From Atriophallophorus winterbourni (taxonomy: Eukaryota > Platyhelminthes > Trematoda > Plagiorchiida > Microphallidae): a stretch of DNA of 64,000 bases. Both the position numbers and the translations under genes were made by a program. Under the pieces are notes generated by a model that ran no database searches, had not been told where the DNA came from, and was given only the letters and a program-made list of their open reading frames with translations. The DNA lies in the NCBI GenBank assembly GCA_013407085.1, contig JACCGJ010023187.1:27983-91982 (forward strand), in the 5' to 3' direction. This document shows, one piece after another, positions 21,801 to 30,965 of this stretch; the first letter of the stretch is position 1; each line of letters begins with the position of its first letter.

Positions 21801-24800
21801 AAACTTGCTGGGAACAGACAAAATAACAACCCATAGCAAGTTTATCGACAGTAAAGCGACTACTAATGTTTTGAATACTTACCGGATATGCGACACGATA
21901 TAGATAACGTAAAATATCGACATAGTTTCGTTCGGTGACGAAAAATTCGAAAACCCTGTGTTGACGCTTCTCTAATCGTACGTGCACGGGTGTCCCGGTT
22001 GCAGCTGAAAGTGATTTAAAAATGCGAAATGTTAGTCAAAAAAGAGAATAGAGCTCAGGAAACGAAAATGTATGTGTGAACACGTTACGTAGCAAGTTTC
22101 TTCTCAACATCATTGGGACTAAGGGAGAAGACAAGATGAAACCTAAAGCAAACGTATTCTTCTAAAACAAAAAGTTTGGGCTTAAGTCTATGAGGCATTT
22201 CTCGAACGGAATTCACCGGTGTATATTAGCATTCTGGTTAGCGTTCTGGTCAATTTGATATGCTCTGAAATATAATGATGAAAACTGAAAGAAGGTGTGG
22301 CGCTGGCATCGAGCTACTCATTCGCAAAACCGAACACAAACACAACGGAAGTTGTAAAGATTGTGGAGTTTTCGCAACCATGTGATTTAGTTAACGCAGA
22401 ATAACTCCATTTCGGTTTGTAAACGCACAAACTAGTGTGTCCACGAAGTTGTTTTGGATTGAACAATATGGTTGCCCAATACTATGCTTGAGGTATTTTG
22501 GATTTCTAGATCTATGGGGTTTATTTTGTAGCGAAGATTGGACCCCGGATCCGATGAAGTCAATATCCCTCGCACCCGTGATGTATCGATTTTAAAGACT
22601 TGTGGTCGGGTCTTCGTGTGGCCAATTGAAGTAAAGGTTTTTCAATTCCGTATTCTTTTGCCTAATTCGGTGTCCGGTCACTTAATCGTCAGATACTTAA
22701 TCGCCGACACTTAATCACCAGACATTTGATCCACAGACATTTAACCCGCAAGTTTATACCCGGTCACCTAATCTTCAGTCACTTAATCCCCAGTTTGATA
22801 ACTTCGGAAGAATGCAGAATACGTTTAAATGAATTTATTCAGCAGGAGAGTTATGCAAATGATTTTAAGAAGGTCAATCTTTCTGTAGTTGAGTATCGCT
22901 GAATTGCACGAGATGTCATACCATGCAACGAAAAATAAGTGAACTAGGGATGAAAGCAGGTTATGAGGCAGACGATGATTTACGCCTCATGATTGTGCCG
23001 TTGAATGATGCATTACAGTCATTCTTTTCTTGCCAAAATCCCACCATGTGGACATTTCTTAACGGTTTGCGAAAGGATTGCCGACAGCATACGGTCTCAG
23101 TTCTTCAAGCAAGTGCTGGGGTTCATATCAAACAGAAGAAGAATGCTGAGATATGCGCACTTTTCAGAAGTTATCAAATTGACTGACTGAAGATTAAGTG
23201 ACTTGGGGGTTAAATGTCTGGGGATCAAATGTCTTGTGGTCAAGTGTCTAGGGATTAAGTGTCGACGATTAAGGGTCTGACGATTAATTGTCTGACGATT
23301 AATTGTCTGACGAGTAAGTGTCAGTAAACCGCCTAATTCAACACAGATCAATTAACTCATTGGATAACTCTCGCCCATATTCACTAGGTATCATAAACCA
23401 ATGTCGCATTACAGTTACGAAAAGACACTGCAGACGTACTGCTATCTTTATCATATAGAGGTTTTCAGAAACAGTATCGTTGAACGTATTGCGGGACAGA
23501 AACCTTGACAATGTATTTAAACGGTCTGAATCCCGGTCACAAAGACGCATCAAACCGTTCTCGAAACAAGAAATTGCGATAAACAAACGAACCTGGTGTA
23601 GTGTCTCCGGTTGGTTGCGTGGAAGATCCCGATAGATTTACCGACGTTTCCGGAGCTGGCGTTCGGGATTTACGGGCGGTCGTGTGAAGCAGGCTCATAC
23701 GACTCGTAGACCTTCGTTTCCCGCTAGCAGGAGTTGAAGTGACTTGGGATTGAATACTTTCGCCTGGAAAAACAACGAGGGGCATAAGCGGGTGCACACA
23801 AAAATGATTCAACTAGAAACAACGTACGCAAACTCACTAGGAGTAGTCACTTCAGATGAGCTGGAAGTAAGTCGTGGTAACGTTTGTTCGGTAGATTCGC
23901 TTGCAGCCATTTCTTCCGCGTTGAGTACTTCTCGCAATGAGCCAACCAGTGAGTGCAATCCGAAAGGCTTTTGATCAGATACGGGTACAGCACTGGTGTT
24001 GTATTCACTGGTATTGGTTGCGTTCAACAACATGCCCGAATTGAAACTACTCGGAGGAGACCAAAACGTGTGCGAATCTTGAGCCGATTCTCGTGTGTGA
24101 CCAAGTTGGCAAAGTCGTCTTTCACGATTGCTAGGAAATGACAAGGGGTCAGCGAGTTGGTTGAGAAGGTTTTCGTGACTAGATGACCCGCTCAGACTAG
24201 AAACAGAACCTCTATGGCGGTTGAACTGGGAACTAAAGCGTACGGTTGAATCGCGTGGAGGACTCACAAAACCACGGGGGGTATTTCGACGACGTGATGG
24301 AGATGTGATGAACGAAACTGAAAGGCAGATACGAAATGGTTAAAAAGATGACGAGATAAAATGAGATAAATGATGTAAAAATAGTGAATCAAAAACACTG
24401 TCGTTTTAGAATAGACGAACCAAACGAATATTGAAATCGCTCACTTTTCGTTACGGGCGAATTCTTCAACGAGCCTCCTTCAGAAGGAACCAGAGAAACT
24501 TTTGGAGATTTTTCCAAGGTCGCCTTTGGGGAATCTAATGAACGTGTTTCAAGTTCTTTTTCTGGAGTACATTTCAATGAGACGGTTTCGTCTTCTTCTT
24601 GGATTGCATCTTCAATGTCTGGTAATACGGAGGTGGGTGATAGGGTGGATGCGGGATGAGTTACCGTAGGTAAAGCCAATGGGGGTAGCGTGACACGTGT
24701 GCTGGATCTGGACGGTCCAGCAACGTATAAATAATGCTCCAAGTGACACAGACAAGTTAGCTGGACCGACAACCAGAACCATTCCAAACGCACCACCGGA

Positions 24801-25364
24801 ACTCGATAGCTTGGAGCGAGTAGTGCCACACGGTAACGATCGTCGCTGGATAAGGGAGACATTTCTTGCGACAAGTGGCTAGTGTGTGAGGCGGGCACTG
24901 TGGACTCGGATACCAGGAGTTGTTTCAGTTGCTACATAAATAAAAAACGATAGGCAAGTCAAATCGAATGTTATCAGAAAGAAATGGTAAAATCGTGTGG
25001 TAGTGTTTCAGGCTCTGAAGACTCCCCCAGTCAACCCTTATTAGGCATTATCATCAAGCACAAGTGTTGCACAAGACAATGGCATGCAATATGAAAAAGG
25101 AAATTTAGATGTGAAAAGAGAAAGTACACAAGCAAAAGTGTATCAAAGGTGCAGAAAGAGCATGTTTTCAGTAGTTTCACTAACTGTGATTTGGCATGCT
25201 TTGGTCAACCCTAGTACCACATGAAGGACAATCCATGACTGGAAAGATTCGTCATTCATACAAATCTCATCATAGCAAGCTAAAGTTATAACGCGTAAGA
25301 TTTTTCAACAAAGGACATCTAACAAGCAACCAGCAAGTAATACATACACACACACACATATATG

Positions 25365-25410
<46 letters not shown>

Positions 25411-28400
25411 CGGTAGAGCACCAAACAGGAAGAGCAAATCCGAGGAACAAACTGGGTTTCGTGCCGGTCGAGGGTGCATAGATCAAATATTCACGCTCCG
25501 TCACGGATGTTCAATCGTGCAGCATTTATGTGCTGTGCGGCTAACATCGTGCTAAATTGATTGGCCAACGGTAGTGAGCTGCATGCTGAAACAGGCTGGA
25601 GACTCACTACCATTTCTATTTCTATTCCTCCTCATATCTGTCTAGGCCTGGGCAACCTGACAGTATCTTTGCCCACGTGCCGTCTCTGACTGTGCGGCAC
25701 TTTGCCTGGATCAGGCTTGTGCTTTCATACATACATACAGTCACTAGAGCAACGCCACGCATTTCGTAGGCCAACTATAATATAATGCAACAAGCCCTGG
25801 ATCGCCTGGCACTTGAAGCTTCAAGATATGGCATGTGCTTTGCGCCTAACAATTGTAAAACTCTTACCGGGGACTGGAGCGGCTCTCTTCCAAACCTAAC
25901 TGTGTGCGATGCCAATCTTGAATTGGTCGACAGTTTTGTTTACCTTGGCAGTTAAATCTCTGCTGACGGTTGTGTTGAGGACGAGATCTCACAGCGTGTT
26001 CGCAAAACGGATGTAGCGTTTGCTAACCTTCGCCACTTGTGGCGTTGACGCGGTTTCACTCCATACTAAAGGCCGAGTGTATAACGCAGTGGTGCGTGCT
26101 ACACTACTTCATGGCTGCGAAACCTCGTCTATCCGAGCGGAAGATGTCCGTCGGTTTTCTGTTTTTGACATCCATTGCCTACGTAGGATTGCTCGCATTC
26201 GGTGGAGCATCACGTTACAAATATAGATGTCTACAAGCGGGTGTTAGGACAAAGTAGCCACGGACTGAGAGAAATGCTGATGCTTGCTCGTTTGCGATGG
26301 TTGGGACATGTTTTAAGAATGCCTGCTCAGCGATTACTATATCGCGCCTTATTCGCAGAGCCTGGCAGAAGCTGGGAGAAACGACCGGATGGCCAGTTCA
26401 TGACGTGGCGCGTTGGGATGAAGAAACTCACCGTAGCGTTAGGCTCAGTTGGGCGTATTCGTTTGCCGTGGTGTGGTCCAAAAGCTCCACCTAATAGTTG
26501 GCTGGAAACCTTACGAGATATGGCTGCAAACCGAAGTCAGTGACGGCAGTGTATTTTATGATCTGTGTCATAATTTTTTAATCCGGTATTATTTGATGGA
26601 AAAAACATAAAAAACAAAACAAAAATCGCATGTAGTGAAACTACAAAAACAAGCTGCTTTTGCATATTCCGCTTGCCTGTTTTCCCTTTTTTCATGCGCT
26701 TGCTTATCTGCTTTTCCTGCTTCATACTGCTTGACACTTTGTCTGGCTCCAGACTTGTGCTGTACGATGATGATGACGAGGCTTGCGATTTCATACATAC
26801 ATACGTACACTGCACGATTGCATATCCGTTATAGACTTGCGTGAGAAAAATATACTGTCAGGTTGCCCAGATCAGGCTAGATCATGATACATATAGTAAT
26901 TATCATCAATATATTCATCTTGAACTTCAACAAACCGATCTGACATAAGGCACTTGGTTATCCTACAAGTATAATAGTATTGTTTAAAAAAATAAAATAG
27001 TGCATGTTTATGAGGACAAAACGCAGGCAAACTTAGCCGCGGCGCCCAAAATCAAGCATAATGAAAATAAAGTGATCGATTAGTACAAAGAGACCTGCTA
27101 AGAGCCACTTACTTCTATTATGTTTCCGTGGCCTGGCCAAGCGTCAGTGACGACTACGTGCGTTAGTCGTTCGTCCTGTAAGTCATCGGTCACAATGCCG
27201 TCGTGGTTAGTGACTAAATTGCGCATTTCAATCAGTTCCTCGCTATTAGGTACGAAACCAACGAATGCCAGGCAAGTTTCTTGGAACACTTTGGCGCGAT
27301 GCTTCGTCTGGAGGGTCATTTAAAGGTCGGTAAATGAGAACATGTAATCAGTAACCATGACCCAATATACAAATACAATACAATATACAAATTTTACCAG
27401 AAAAATCGATAATGAATGCGTAAACAAGAATTTAGCCTGAACAGATTGTGAATTGAGTACATAAAATGCTGTAGATTTTTGCTAGTGTAGAGGATATCAA
27501 ACTATGATATATCAATGGTCTGGATACAAATTGGGAAGATCAAGAGTACGAACAGCATCACACGTATGTATGTTGTTGCACAGACATTAACTGCCTGTAG
27601 CTGTCCTGTCCTCTGAAAGACAGACACAGCACTTCCAAAATTCGTCATCGACCCCAAACCCGTTCGCACCTGGCGTCGGCGGCAAGGTGGTCAAGTGAAA
27701 ACCTGGCTGTCAACTGTGAAAGAGGATGTAGACACCCTGGGTCTGCGTACCGTCTACGGAGTTCGCAGGTGGGAACGAGACTGGATCACGATCTGCAACG
27801 ATCTCGCCTCCGATCGACGTGCGTGGGTTGGTGCGATCCGAGACATCAATGAAGCCGGCTAATCCACTCGTGGAGCCAGCCGCACAAAAGTAAAAGTAAG
27901 TAAGTAAGTGTAGAGTGGTATACTCTCATGTTACCAAGGCCTAGATAGAAAGTAGAGAATTTCTAAACGGTTACACACCGCTAGCAAGTACCGTATTCTT
28001 AATTGCCATCTAACCATTATACAAAAAGTCTTAAACATATGGAAAATGAGGGATAATATCATATATTATCGAGAATGAACATTAGTATCATCCTAATGTG
28101 GCTGGGAGTTGAATTAGTAGAATAGCCCGGTAAATCTGTAAGGTAGCAGTTATTTTTGTTTGATGTGCATAGAAGAAAAACGTCATTCTGATGCACTCTG
28201 TTTGCATATGGTAGTGACACGTTAAATGTTCTCGCATATTACAAGTGATTGGTGAAGCAAATGACATGAATTTGATAATGGGGGTGCAGGGACATGGGAA
28301 TAAACAGACCGTTTGTCATATTTCATAAGAAATGTGAAAACTGGACCAAGCAATTTGTGAGTTTGTAATTGCATAATTGCCACTAATACTTCCTAAATTA

Positions 28401-30960
28401 CCATATATGACTAGTCTTCCAGACATAACCGTCATTCGGTATCGGTTCTAAGTTTAGGCGAGTAAAATGCACAAAAGCTTTTTAAATTAAACTCTGACGC
28501 CGTCATGAGGGGAACACATAAAATCATGGTGTTCAACGCCAAAGGCCCAGTGCGAAAAAGCTAGGAACAAAGAAGCATGCAAATTCCTCTCGAAATATCC
28601 GACGGAAAAACTCGGGATATGAACCATCATATTGGCGGCAGAGCTTCGCTAAAGGAAAGCGATACCTTTCGATTGGAAGTTACGTGGTTATATGACATTG
28701 TAGCTAATTTAGTAGTTTACGGTTTGGGTATAATCGGAAGAATCTTAGGAGAAAAGAGTATTGGGTAGTTAAGTCAGAGTAAACTATGGTGATTGAGTAG
28801 AAGATTGGTGTTTGAAGGCATAACTCCTGTATGTATGTATGAAAACACAAGCCTGGTTCAGGCAAAGTGCCGCACAATCAGAGACAGCACGTCGGCTCAG
28901 ATACTGGCAGGTTGCCCAGGCCTATATAGATATAAAAAGAGGAAATAGAAGTGAGACTCCAGCGTGTTTGAGTATGAAGTTCGCTGCCATTGACCAATCA
29001 ATTTAGCATGGTGATAGCCGTACAGCACATAAGTACTGCATGATTGCACATCCGTGCCAATTGCGCAAATCCTGAGCAAGGTAACAAAGACAAGACGTAA
29101 TGGCGTTCGGAAATCGAAAATAGTAACGCTTACCACGAAATCACTATCAGTTGCTTTCAACATGGGTTCATCCGTTCGCTTCTCCCAAGCCTCTTTCACC
29201 CACGAGGCTTTCACGGTAGAAATACGTCGGGTGGCCAATGCAGCAGAACGAACTTTCTCACCAGCACAACGGTATGCGACCAGGTGAGTGGTCGTATTCA
29301 AATCCAAGTTGCGACGCACACTTCCTCCCATCCAATTGATCAAGGTAGCCAAGTGGTTCTGTTGAATACAAACAAGTCTCTCACTGAAAACTACTGGCAA
29401 TGCTACTGCTACATTCACGTCCCGAATAATAAACTACAAAAATGTCCACTTGGCTGTCAATAACGAAGGTGCATTTGACCTCAACAAGCATGAGATGTTT
29501 AATAATTTATTCACAAATTAGTTTGTTTTGCAGTGTTAGGGAATTTGAATGCCACGTCACATATACGAGGACCGAGCACAAAATTAGATAACCTAGACAT
29601 AAATAAAATTTTACGAGTTCTCGTCAGTAGCTCACTAGCAGGCATAATACATTAGTGGCTGTTATCGGTAAGTAGATGCAACTCGGAACATGCTGCATTA
29701 TTGTCGCGCTATTTATAACCAGTTCATGTTCTCTAATTGAAAACGGGTGCGTAAATGTGCAGTACATTGGTGTGCACAATTTACACCAAGCTAAGACGAT
29801 TGCCGTAGGTAATTAGGTGCAATAAAGGACACAATGCATTCTGGTTGTAATTATCGCCTTTTGCATGTTTTATCTGGGTTTGCGTTTTTTGGAAATAGCT
29901 CAAGTCACGTGCAGTTTAGCGACTTGTGTTTTTATAGCTCTACATATTAAGCTTGAGCTAAATGATAAAATGACAAAGTTATCGTCCGCGACGCTTGCCT
30001 GCTTTCCCTTCTTTCACGCGCTTGCCTATCTGTTTTTCCTGCTTCATATTGCTTGGCACTTTGTCTGGCTCTAGACTTGTGCTTCATGATGATGATGACT
30101 CCGCGTGTTTGGAATGGTCTACCGGTTTTTATCGTAACATCCCCATCACTCTCCTTATTTTCTCAACAAGCTTAATGGATTTTTGCTTTTTCTTCCCAAT
30201 ACTGCACCCACTTTCCTCTTCCTTTCCAGATACATATATACGGAACTCCGCCGATTAATCTCCCCTGTGTTGGCTGTTATGATATATATAACCCCGCCCT
30301 TTACGGAACTTTGGCAAACGACGCCGAACCTGCGGAACTCCACCCGACCCCCTGTAAAGACTATCCTATGGTTATATTTTATGCTCATAGCTTATTGTAC
30401 CATAATATACTATTGACTATTGATCAAGTAAAATGTTTAGGACCTACGCTTACAGCAAAAGGACCCTTAGAAAAATTGGAAAGGGATTAATAATACATGA
30501 ATATTCAAAAAATTAGGCGATAAGCTTACCACTGTCTCTGTATCTCGATATCCCGTGATACAAACTACAGCACCCAGCATAGAAAAATTGAAAACCGGGC
30601 GAGGTTTTAACCATGTTTCTTGTGTTAGCATGCAATGTACAAAAGCGGGATATCCCATAATCCGTGCTTTCGGAAGCAAAGAAACAAGGGTTTGCAAGTT
30701 GGATGAATCAGTAAAATCCGACAAAAGAAACCAAGCACATTCGTTTATTGAATCTGTAGAACTTTGGTTTGACTGATTTCTCGCACGCGCAACGCACGTG
30801 TGTAAATCGGGAAGGTAATTGACTTCAAATTTCTCAGCCAACTTCTACCATTGAGACGGAATAAGCCAGATAATTAACTTACCGCAATCAGTTTTGTGAA
30901 AGATTCATTGGCGAATGCACAATTGCCAACAACCATTAAATGTTTCCTATCAACACCCAT
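9891..30960 (-). CDS. ECT2: ECT2 (Pebble) Rho guanine-nucleotide exchange factor, 17 exons
   Basis: The product activates RhoA at the division plane by exchanging GDP for GTP. Exons (high to low): 30965-30883, 30844-30530, 29358-29134, 27307-27113, 24931-24445, 24317-23838, 23763-23593, 22004-21883, 21807-21607, 20675-20492, 18128-17968, 17895-17694, 17502-17255, 15878-15451, 14940-14763, 12684-11768, 10457-9891. All introns show GT-AG except the last, which starts GC. Phases match at each junction, and coding length is 4992 nt (1663 codons plus stop) when the 167-bp repeat fragment at 12114-12280 is left out. Order and motifs match ECT2: BRCT repeats, linker, DH with RPVQRLPSVSLLL, PH with FLLTDCLEIARPRK. 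It is much longer than the roughly 900-residue vertebrate proteins, mainly in linker and tail. The start at 30960 is the first ATG of exon 1; an upstream coding exon is not excluded. Confidence 0.93.
10739..10776. repeat. Short repeat shared with 16755-16795
   Basis: Both sites read cttgacaa, then aa(c/g)actccaaga after a short variable stretch. This is a fragment of a dispersed repeat in ECT2 introns. Confidence 0.4.
11345..11605 (-). repeat. R1 repeat (LINE 3'-tail family), minus orientation
   Basis: R1 is read here as the reverse complement: agcacaagcctgatccaggc, then gatactgtcaggttgtccag, then ggccaatcaa and the terminal cactgcatgattgcacatcc. It lies in ECT2 intron 16. The part 11361-11527 is identical to 12114-12280 in exon 16. 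Confidence 0.85.
12114..12280 (-). repeat. 167-bp R1 fragment inside ECT2 exon 16
   Basis: Base for base it equals 11361-11527, is truncated at both ends relative to R1, and has no target-site duplication. The flanking exon sequence is in different frames either side and becomes continuous only when these 167 bp are removed. It introduces a stop into ECT2. Confidence 0.9.
12838..12920 (+). repeat. Repeat R4, copy 1
   Basis: This matches 59218-59290: ggtacccaaatttcc, then gactcatcctccaggaggag and agtcgcaca. It lies in ECT2 intron 15. Family unknown. Confidence 0.65.
13186..13345 (-). repeat. R1 repeat, diverged copy
   Basis: It contains cacaagcctgatggaggcaa, gatactgtcaggttgttcag and gagactccagcgtgtttccg. 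It lies in ECT2 intron 15. Confidence 0.75.
13556..13790 (-). repeat. R3-type end motif followed by a diverged R1 copy
   Basis: On the minus strand 13625-13556 reads gcttctg, tat, cagaagc, gaaacgttacc, the best-preserved hammerhead-like stem in the window. From 13628 to 13790 a degraded R1 follows (caggcttagcaaagtgccg, gagatactgtcatgttgcgc). It lies in ECT2 intron 15. Confidence 0.55.
15095..15310 (+). repeat. Dispersed repeat R5, copy 1
   Basis: Shared layout with 16475-16700, 19670-19880 and 27965-28085: gacagcattacac..., cgagtgctcaactgtcat, gatgaggtgcct, and a final gcattcaatcaa. It lies in ECT2 intron 14. Its class is unknown; no coding capacity was seen. Confidence 0.55.
16475..16700 (+). 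repeat. Dispersed repeat R5, copy 2
   Basis: It shows gacagcattacatcggtagc, cgaatgcttaactgccatac, gaggtgcctacacctcgaat and catacattcaaacaagtttc. It lies in ECT2 intron 13. Confidence 0.6.
16790..17115 (-). pseudogene. RTE-like LINE C-terminal fragment
   Basis: The minus-strand frame contains LHRLRWLGHVLRMPDHRLPK and WRKSRGGQTVTWHRQLKTLT, the conserved distal region of trematode RTE-like LINEs, followed by SRNRVQWRSC. It is one open frame of about 110 codons, 5'-truncated, in ECT2 intron 13. Confidence 0.8.
18555..19350 (+). pseudogene. 5'-truncated RTE-like LINE including its 3' tail R1
   Basis: The frame starts mid-protein with AGLRHLWRRR, continues KGRVYQATVRAVLLYGCETW, LSTFDHRCLRSIARLSW and MCQLRWLGHVLRMDERRLPR, and ends at TGA 19188. 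Downstream comes the full R1 sequence (gctggagtctcactaccatt, gtctaggcctgggcaacctg, cactttgcctggatcaggct) and a catacata tail. It links R1 to a LINE 3' end. The insertion is antisense to ECT2, in intron 10. Confidence 0.85.
19518..19632 (+). repeat. R1 repeat, partial copy
   Basis: It shows cgctggagtctcaccgccaa, ggcaacctgacagtatctta and gtgcagtctatgactgtgtg. It is preceded by an ATAAT microsatellite at 19490-19509. Confidence 0.7.
19670..19880 (+). repeat. Dispersed repeat R5, copy 3
   Basis: It shows agtattacaccagtatcaag, tactcaacttccctgcaatc, gatgaggcgtcgatgcctcg and gcattcaatgaaggttcg. It lies in ECT2 intron 10. Confidence 0.6.
20700..20775 (-). repeat. R1 repeat, 3'-terminal fragment
   Basis: The tail gtatgtatgtatgaaagcac is followed by aagcctgatccaggcaaagt and ctgcacgtaggctaagat. 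It lies 25 bp from ECT2 exon 10, just upstream of its acceptor. Confidence 0.75.
21185..21302 (-). repeat. R1 repeat, 3'-terminal fragment
   Basis: It shows tatgaaagcacaagcctgat, ctgcacgttggctaagatac and ggttgcctaggcctaggcag. It is flanked on both sides by the inverted words gcttcgta, tacgaagcatg (21178) and gcttcgtagaagcatg (21302), which may be target sequence. It lies in ECT2 intron 9. Confidence 0.75.
22660..23339. mobile_element. Foldback MULE-type transposon with 9-bp target duplication
   Basis: The element runs 22669-23330 (662 bp). It is flanked by gcctaattc at 22660-22668 and again at 23331-23339, a 9-bp duplication as expected for Mutator-like transposition. Its inverted arms, 22669-22805 and 23167-23330, start ggtgtccggtcac and, read from the other side, ggtttactgacac. 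They are built of about ten 14-15-bp tandem units around the core cttaatc(n)cagaca. The inner end tttgataacttc is matched by gaagttatcaaa. The 361-bp centre holds an ORF. It lies in ECT2 intron 7. Confidence 0.88.
22923..23186 (+). pseudogene. Possible MULE transposase C-terminal remnant
   Basis: An 87-codon frame begins in the centre of the foldback element and ends in its right arm. The segment NPTMWTFLNGLRKDCRQHT followed by GVHIKQKKNAEICALF resembles the distal part of MULE transposases (P-x-x-W-x-F-x-x-x-L-R/K). Catalytic DDE residues are absent, so the element is non-autonomous. The family call rests on this motif and on the 9-bp target duplication. Confidence 0.45.
23593..24931 (-). 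other. ECT2: ECT2 exons 5-7: end of BRCT2 and Ser/Thr-rich linker
   Basis: Exon 5 starts with a His/Ser-rich insertion and then completes BRCT2 with VVRLEWFWLSVQL (the human equivalent is an EWFWGS motif). Exon 6 opens with SFITSPSRRRNTPRG, resembling the short basic motif after the BRCT repeats. The rest, to residue 650, is low-complexity Ser/Thr/Pro with many SP and TP sites, likely mitotic kinase targets by analogy with ECT2. Exon 7 ends KSRTPAPETSVNLSG and similar sequence just ahead of DH. Confidence 0.85.
25342..25408. repeat. CA and TA microsatellite
   Basis: Acacacac at 25347-25357 leads into a run of TA dinucleotides at about 25370-25408. It lies in ECT2 intron 4. Confidence 0.9.
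25420..25738 (+). pseudogene. Internally deleted LINE: RT scrap joined to R1 tail
   Basis: 25438-25502 encodes EEQTGFRAGRGCIDQIFTLR, a piece of the RT domain. It runs directly into R1 (ggatgttcaatcgtgcagca at 25505, then the full R1 to the tail catacatacat at 25737). An internal deletion or template switch joined RT and 3' end. It lies in ECT2 intron 4. Confidence 0.75.
25780..26815 (+). pseudogene. RTE-like LINE, 3' part, with R2 tail
   Basis: Frames with several lesions give ALDRLALEASRYGMCFAP, DSFVYLGS, KGRVYNAVVRATLLHGCET and LARLRWLGHVLRMPAQRLLY, ending MAANRSQ and a stop at 26543. The 3' region (26655-26790) is the repeat R2 (tgcttgacactttgtctggc, gacttgtgctgtacgatgat). A catacatacatac tail follows at 26793. 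It is the same protein family as 18555-19188 but with a different 3' end. It lies in ECT2 intron 4. Confidence 0.8.
27640..27908 (+). pseudogene. LINE C-terminal fragment with TAAG tail
   Basis: From 27660 the frame reads RTWRRRQGGQVKTWLSTVKE and DWITICNDLASDRRAWVGAI to a stop at 27862. A short 3' region ends in a taag tandem (27892-27908). This is a LINE lineage distinct from the R1 and R2 families. It lies in ECT2 intron 3. Confidence 0.75.
27965..28085 (+). repeat. Dispersed repeat R5, fragment
   Basis: It shows caccgctagcaagtaccgta and cttaattgccatctaaccat. It lies in ECT2 intron 3. Confidence 0.5.
28828..29058 (-). repeat. R1 repeat, full-length copy
   Basis: The tail gtatgtatgtatgaaaacac leads to gcctggttcaggcaaagtgc, aggttgcccaggcctatata, gagactccagcgtgtttgag and the outer end ctgcatgattgcacatccgt. 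It lies 75 bp downstream of ECT2 exon 3 in intron 3, in the same orientation as the gene. Confidence 0.85.
29990..30095 (+). repeat. R2 repeat (3' tail of an RTE-like LINE)
   Basis: It matches 26660-26785: cgcttgcctatctgtttttc, catattgcttggcactttgt and tagacttgtgcttcatgatg. It lies in ECT2 intron 2. Confidence 0.75.
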
Positions 30961-30965
30961 TTTCG

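Larger units (their letters stand above)
17968..22004 (-). other. ECT2: ECT2 exons 8-11: DH (RhoGEF) domain
   Basis: Residues about 651-873 form the catalytic DH domain. Exon 8 carries RVFEFFVTERNYVDILRYLY (CR1, with the conserved E-x-N/Y pattern). Exon 9 carries GGAILPRQEADYIFGKLGPI (CR2). Exon 10 carries ESGRQSLAALLVRPVQRLPS followed by VSLLLDG (CR3). Exon 11 carries KGLNNLLTNINDRLRKHEEH (last helix). These correspond block for block to human ECT2 and no catalytic segment is missing. Confidence 0.92.
27113..30960 (-). other. ECT2: ECT2 exons 1-4: BRCT0, BRCT1 and BRCT2 segments
   Basis: Residues 1-131 (exons 1-2) form the BRCT0-like region, ending in MLGAVVCITGYRDTE, which corresponds to the conserved LCFTGF segment of ECT2. 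Exon 3 (residues 132-206) contains WMGGSVRRNLDLNTTTHLVA and SWVKEAWEKR, the BRCT1 core with its Trp. Exon 4 (residues 207-271) contains CLAFVGF and DERLTHVVV, the BRCT2 core. In ECT2 these repeats bind phosphorylated RACGAP1 at the central spindle and also fold back on the DH-PH module. Introns hold R1, R2 and R5 repeats and LINE tails. Confidence 0.9.

Noticed and set aside
25270..25504. Minus-strand frames over the TA/CA tract
   Set aside because: They are translations of a microsatellite (repeated YI) and of an antisense LINE piece.
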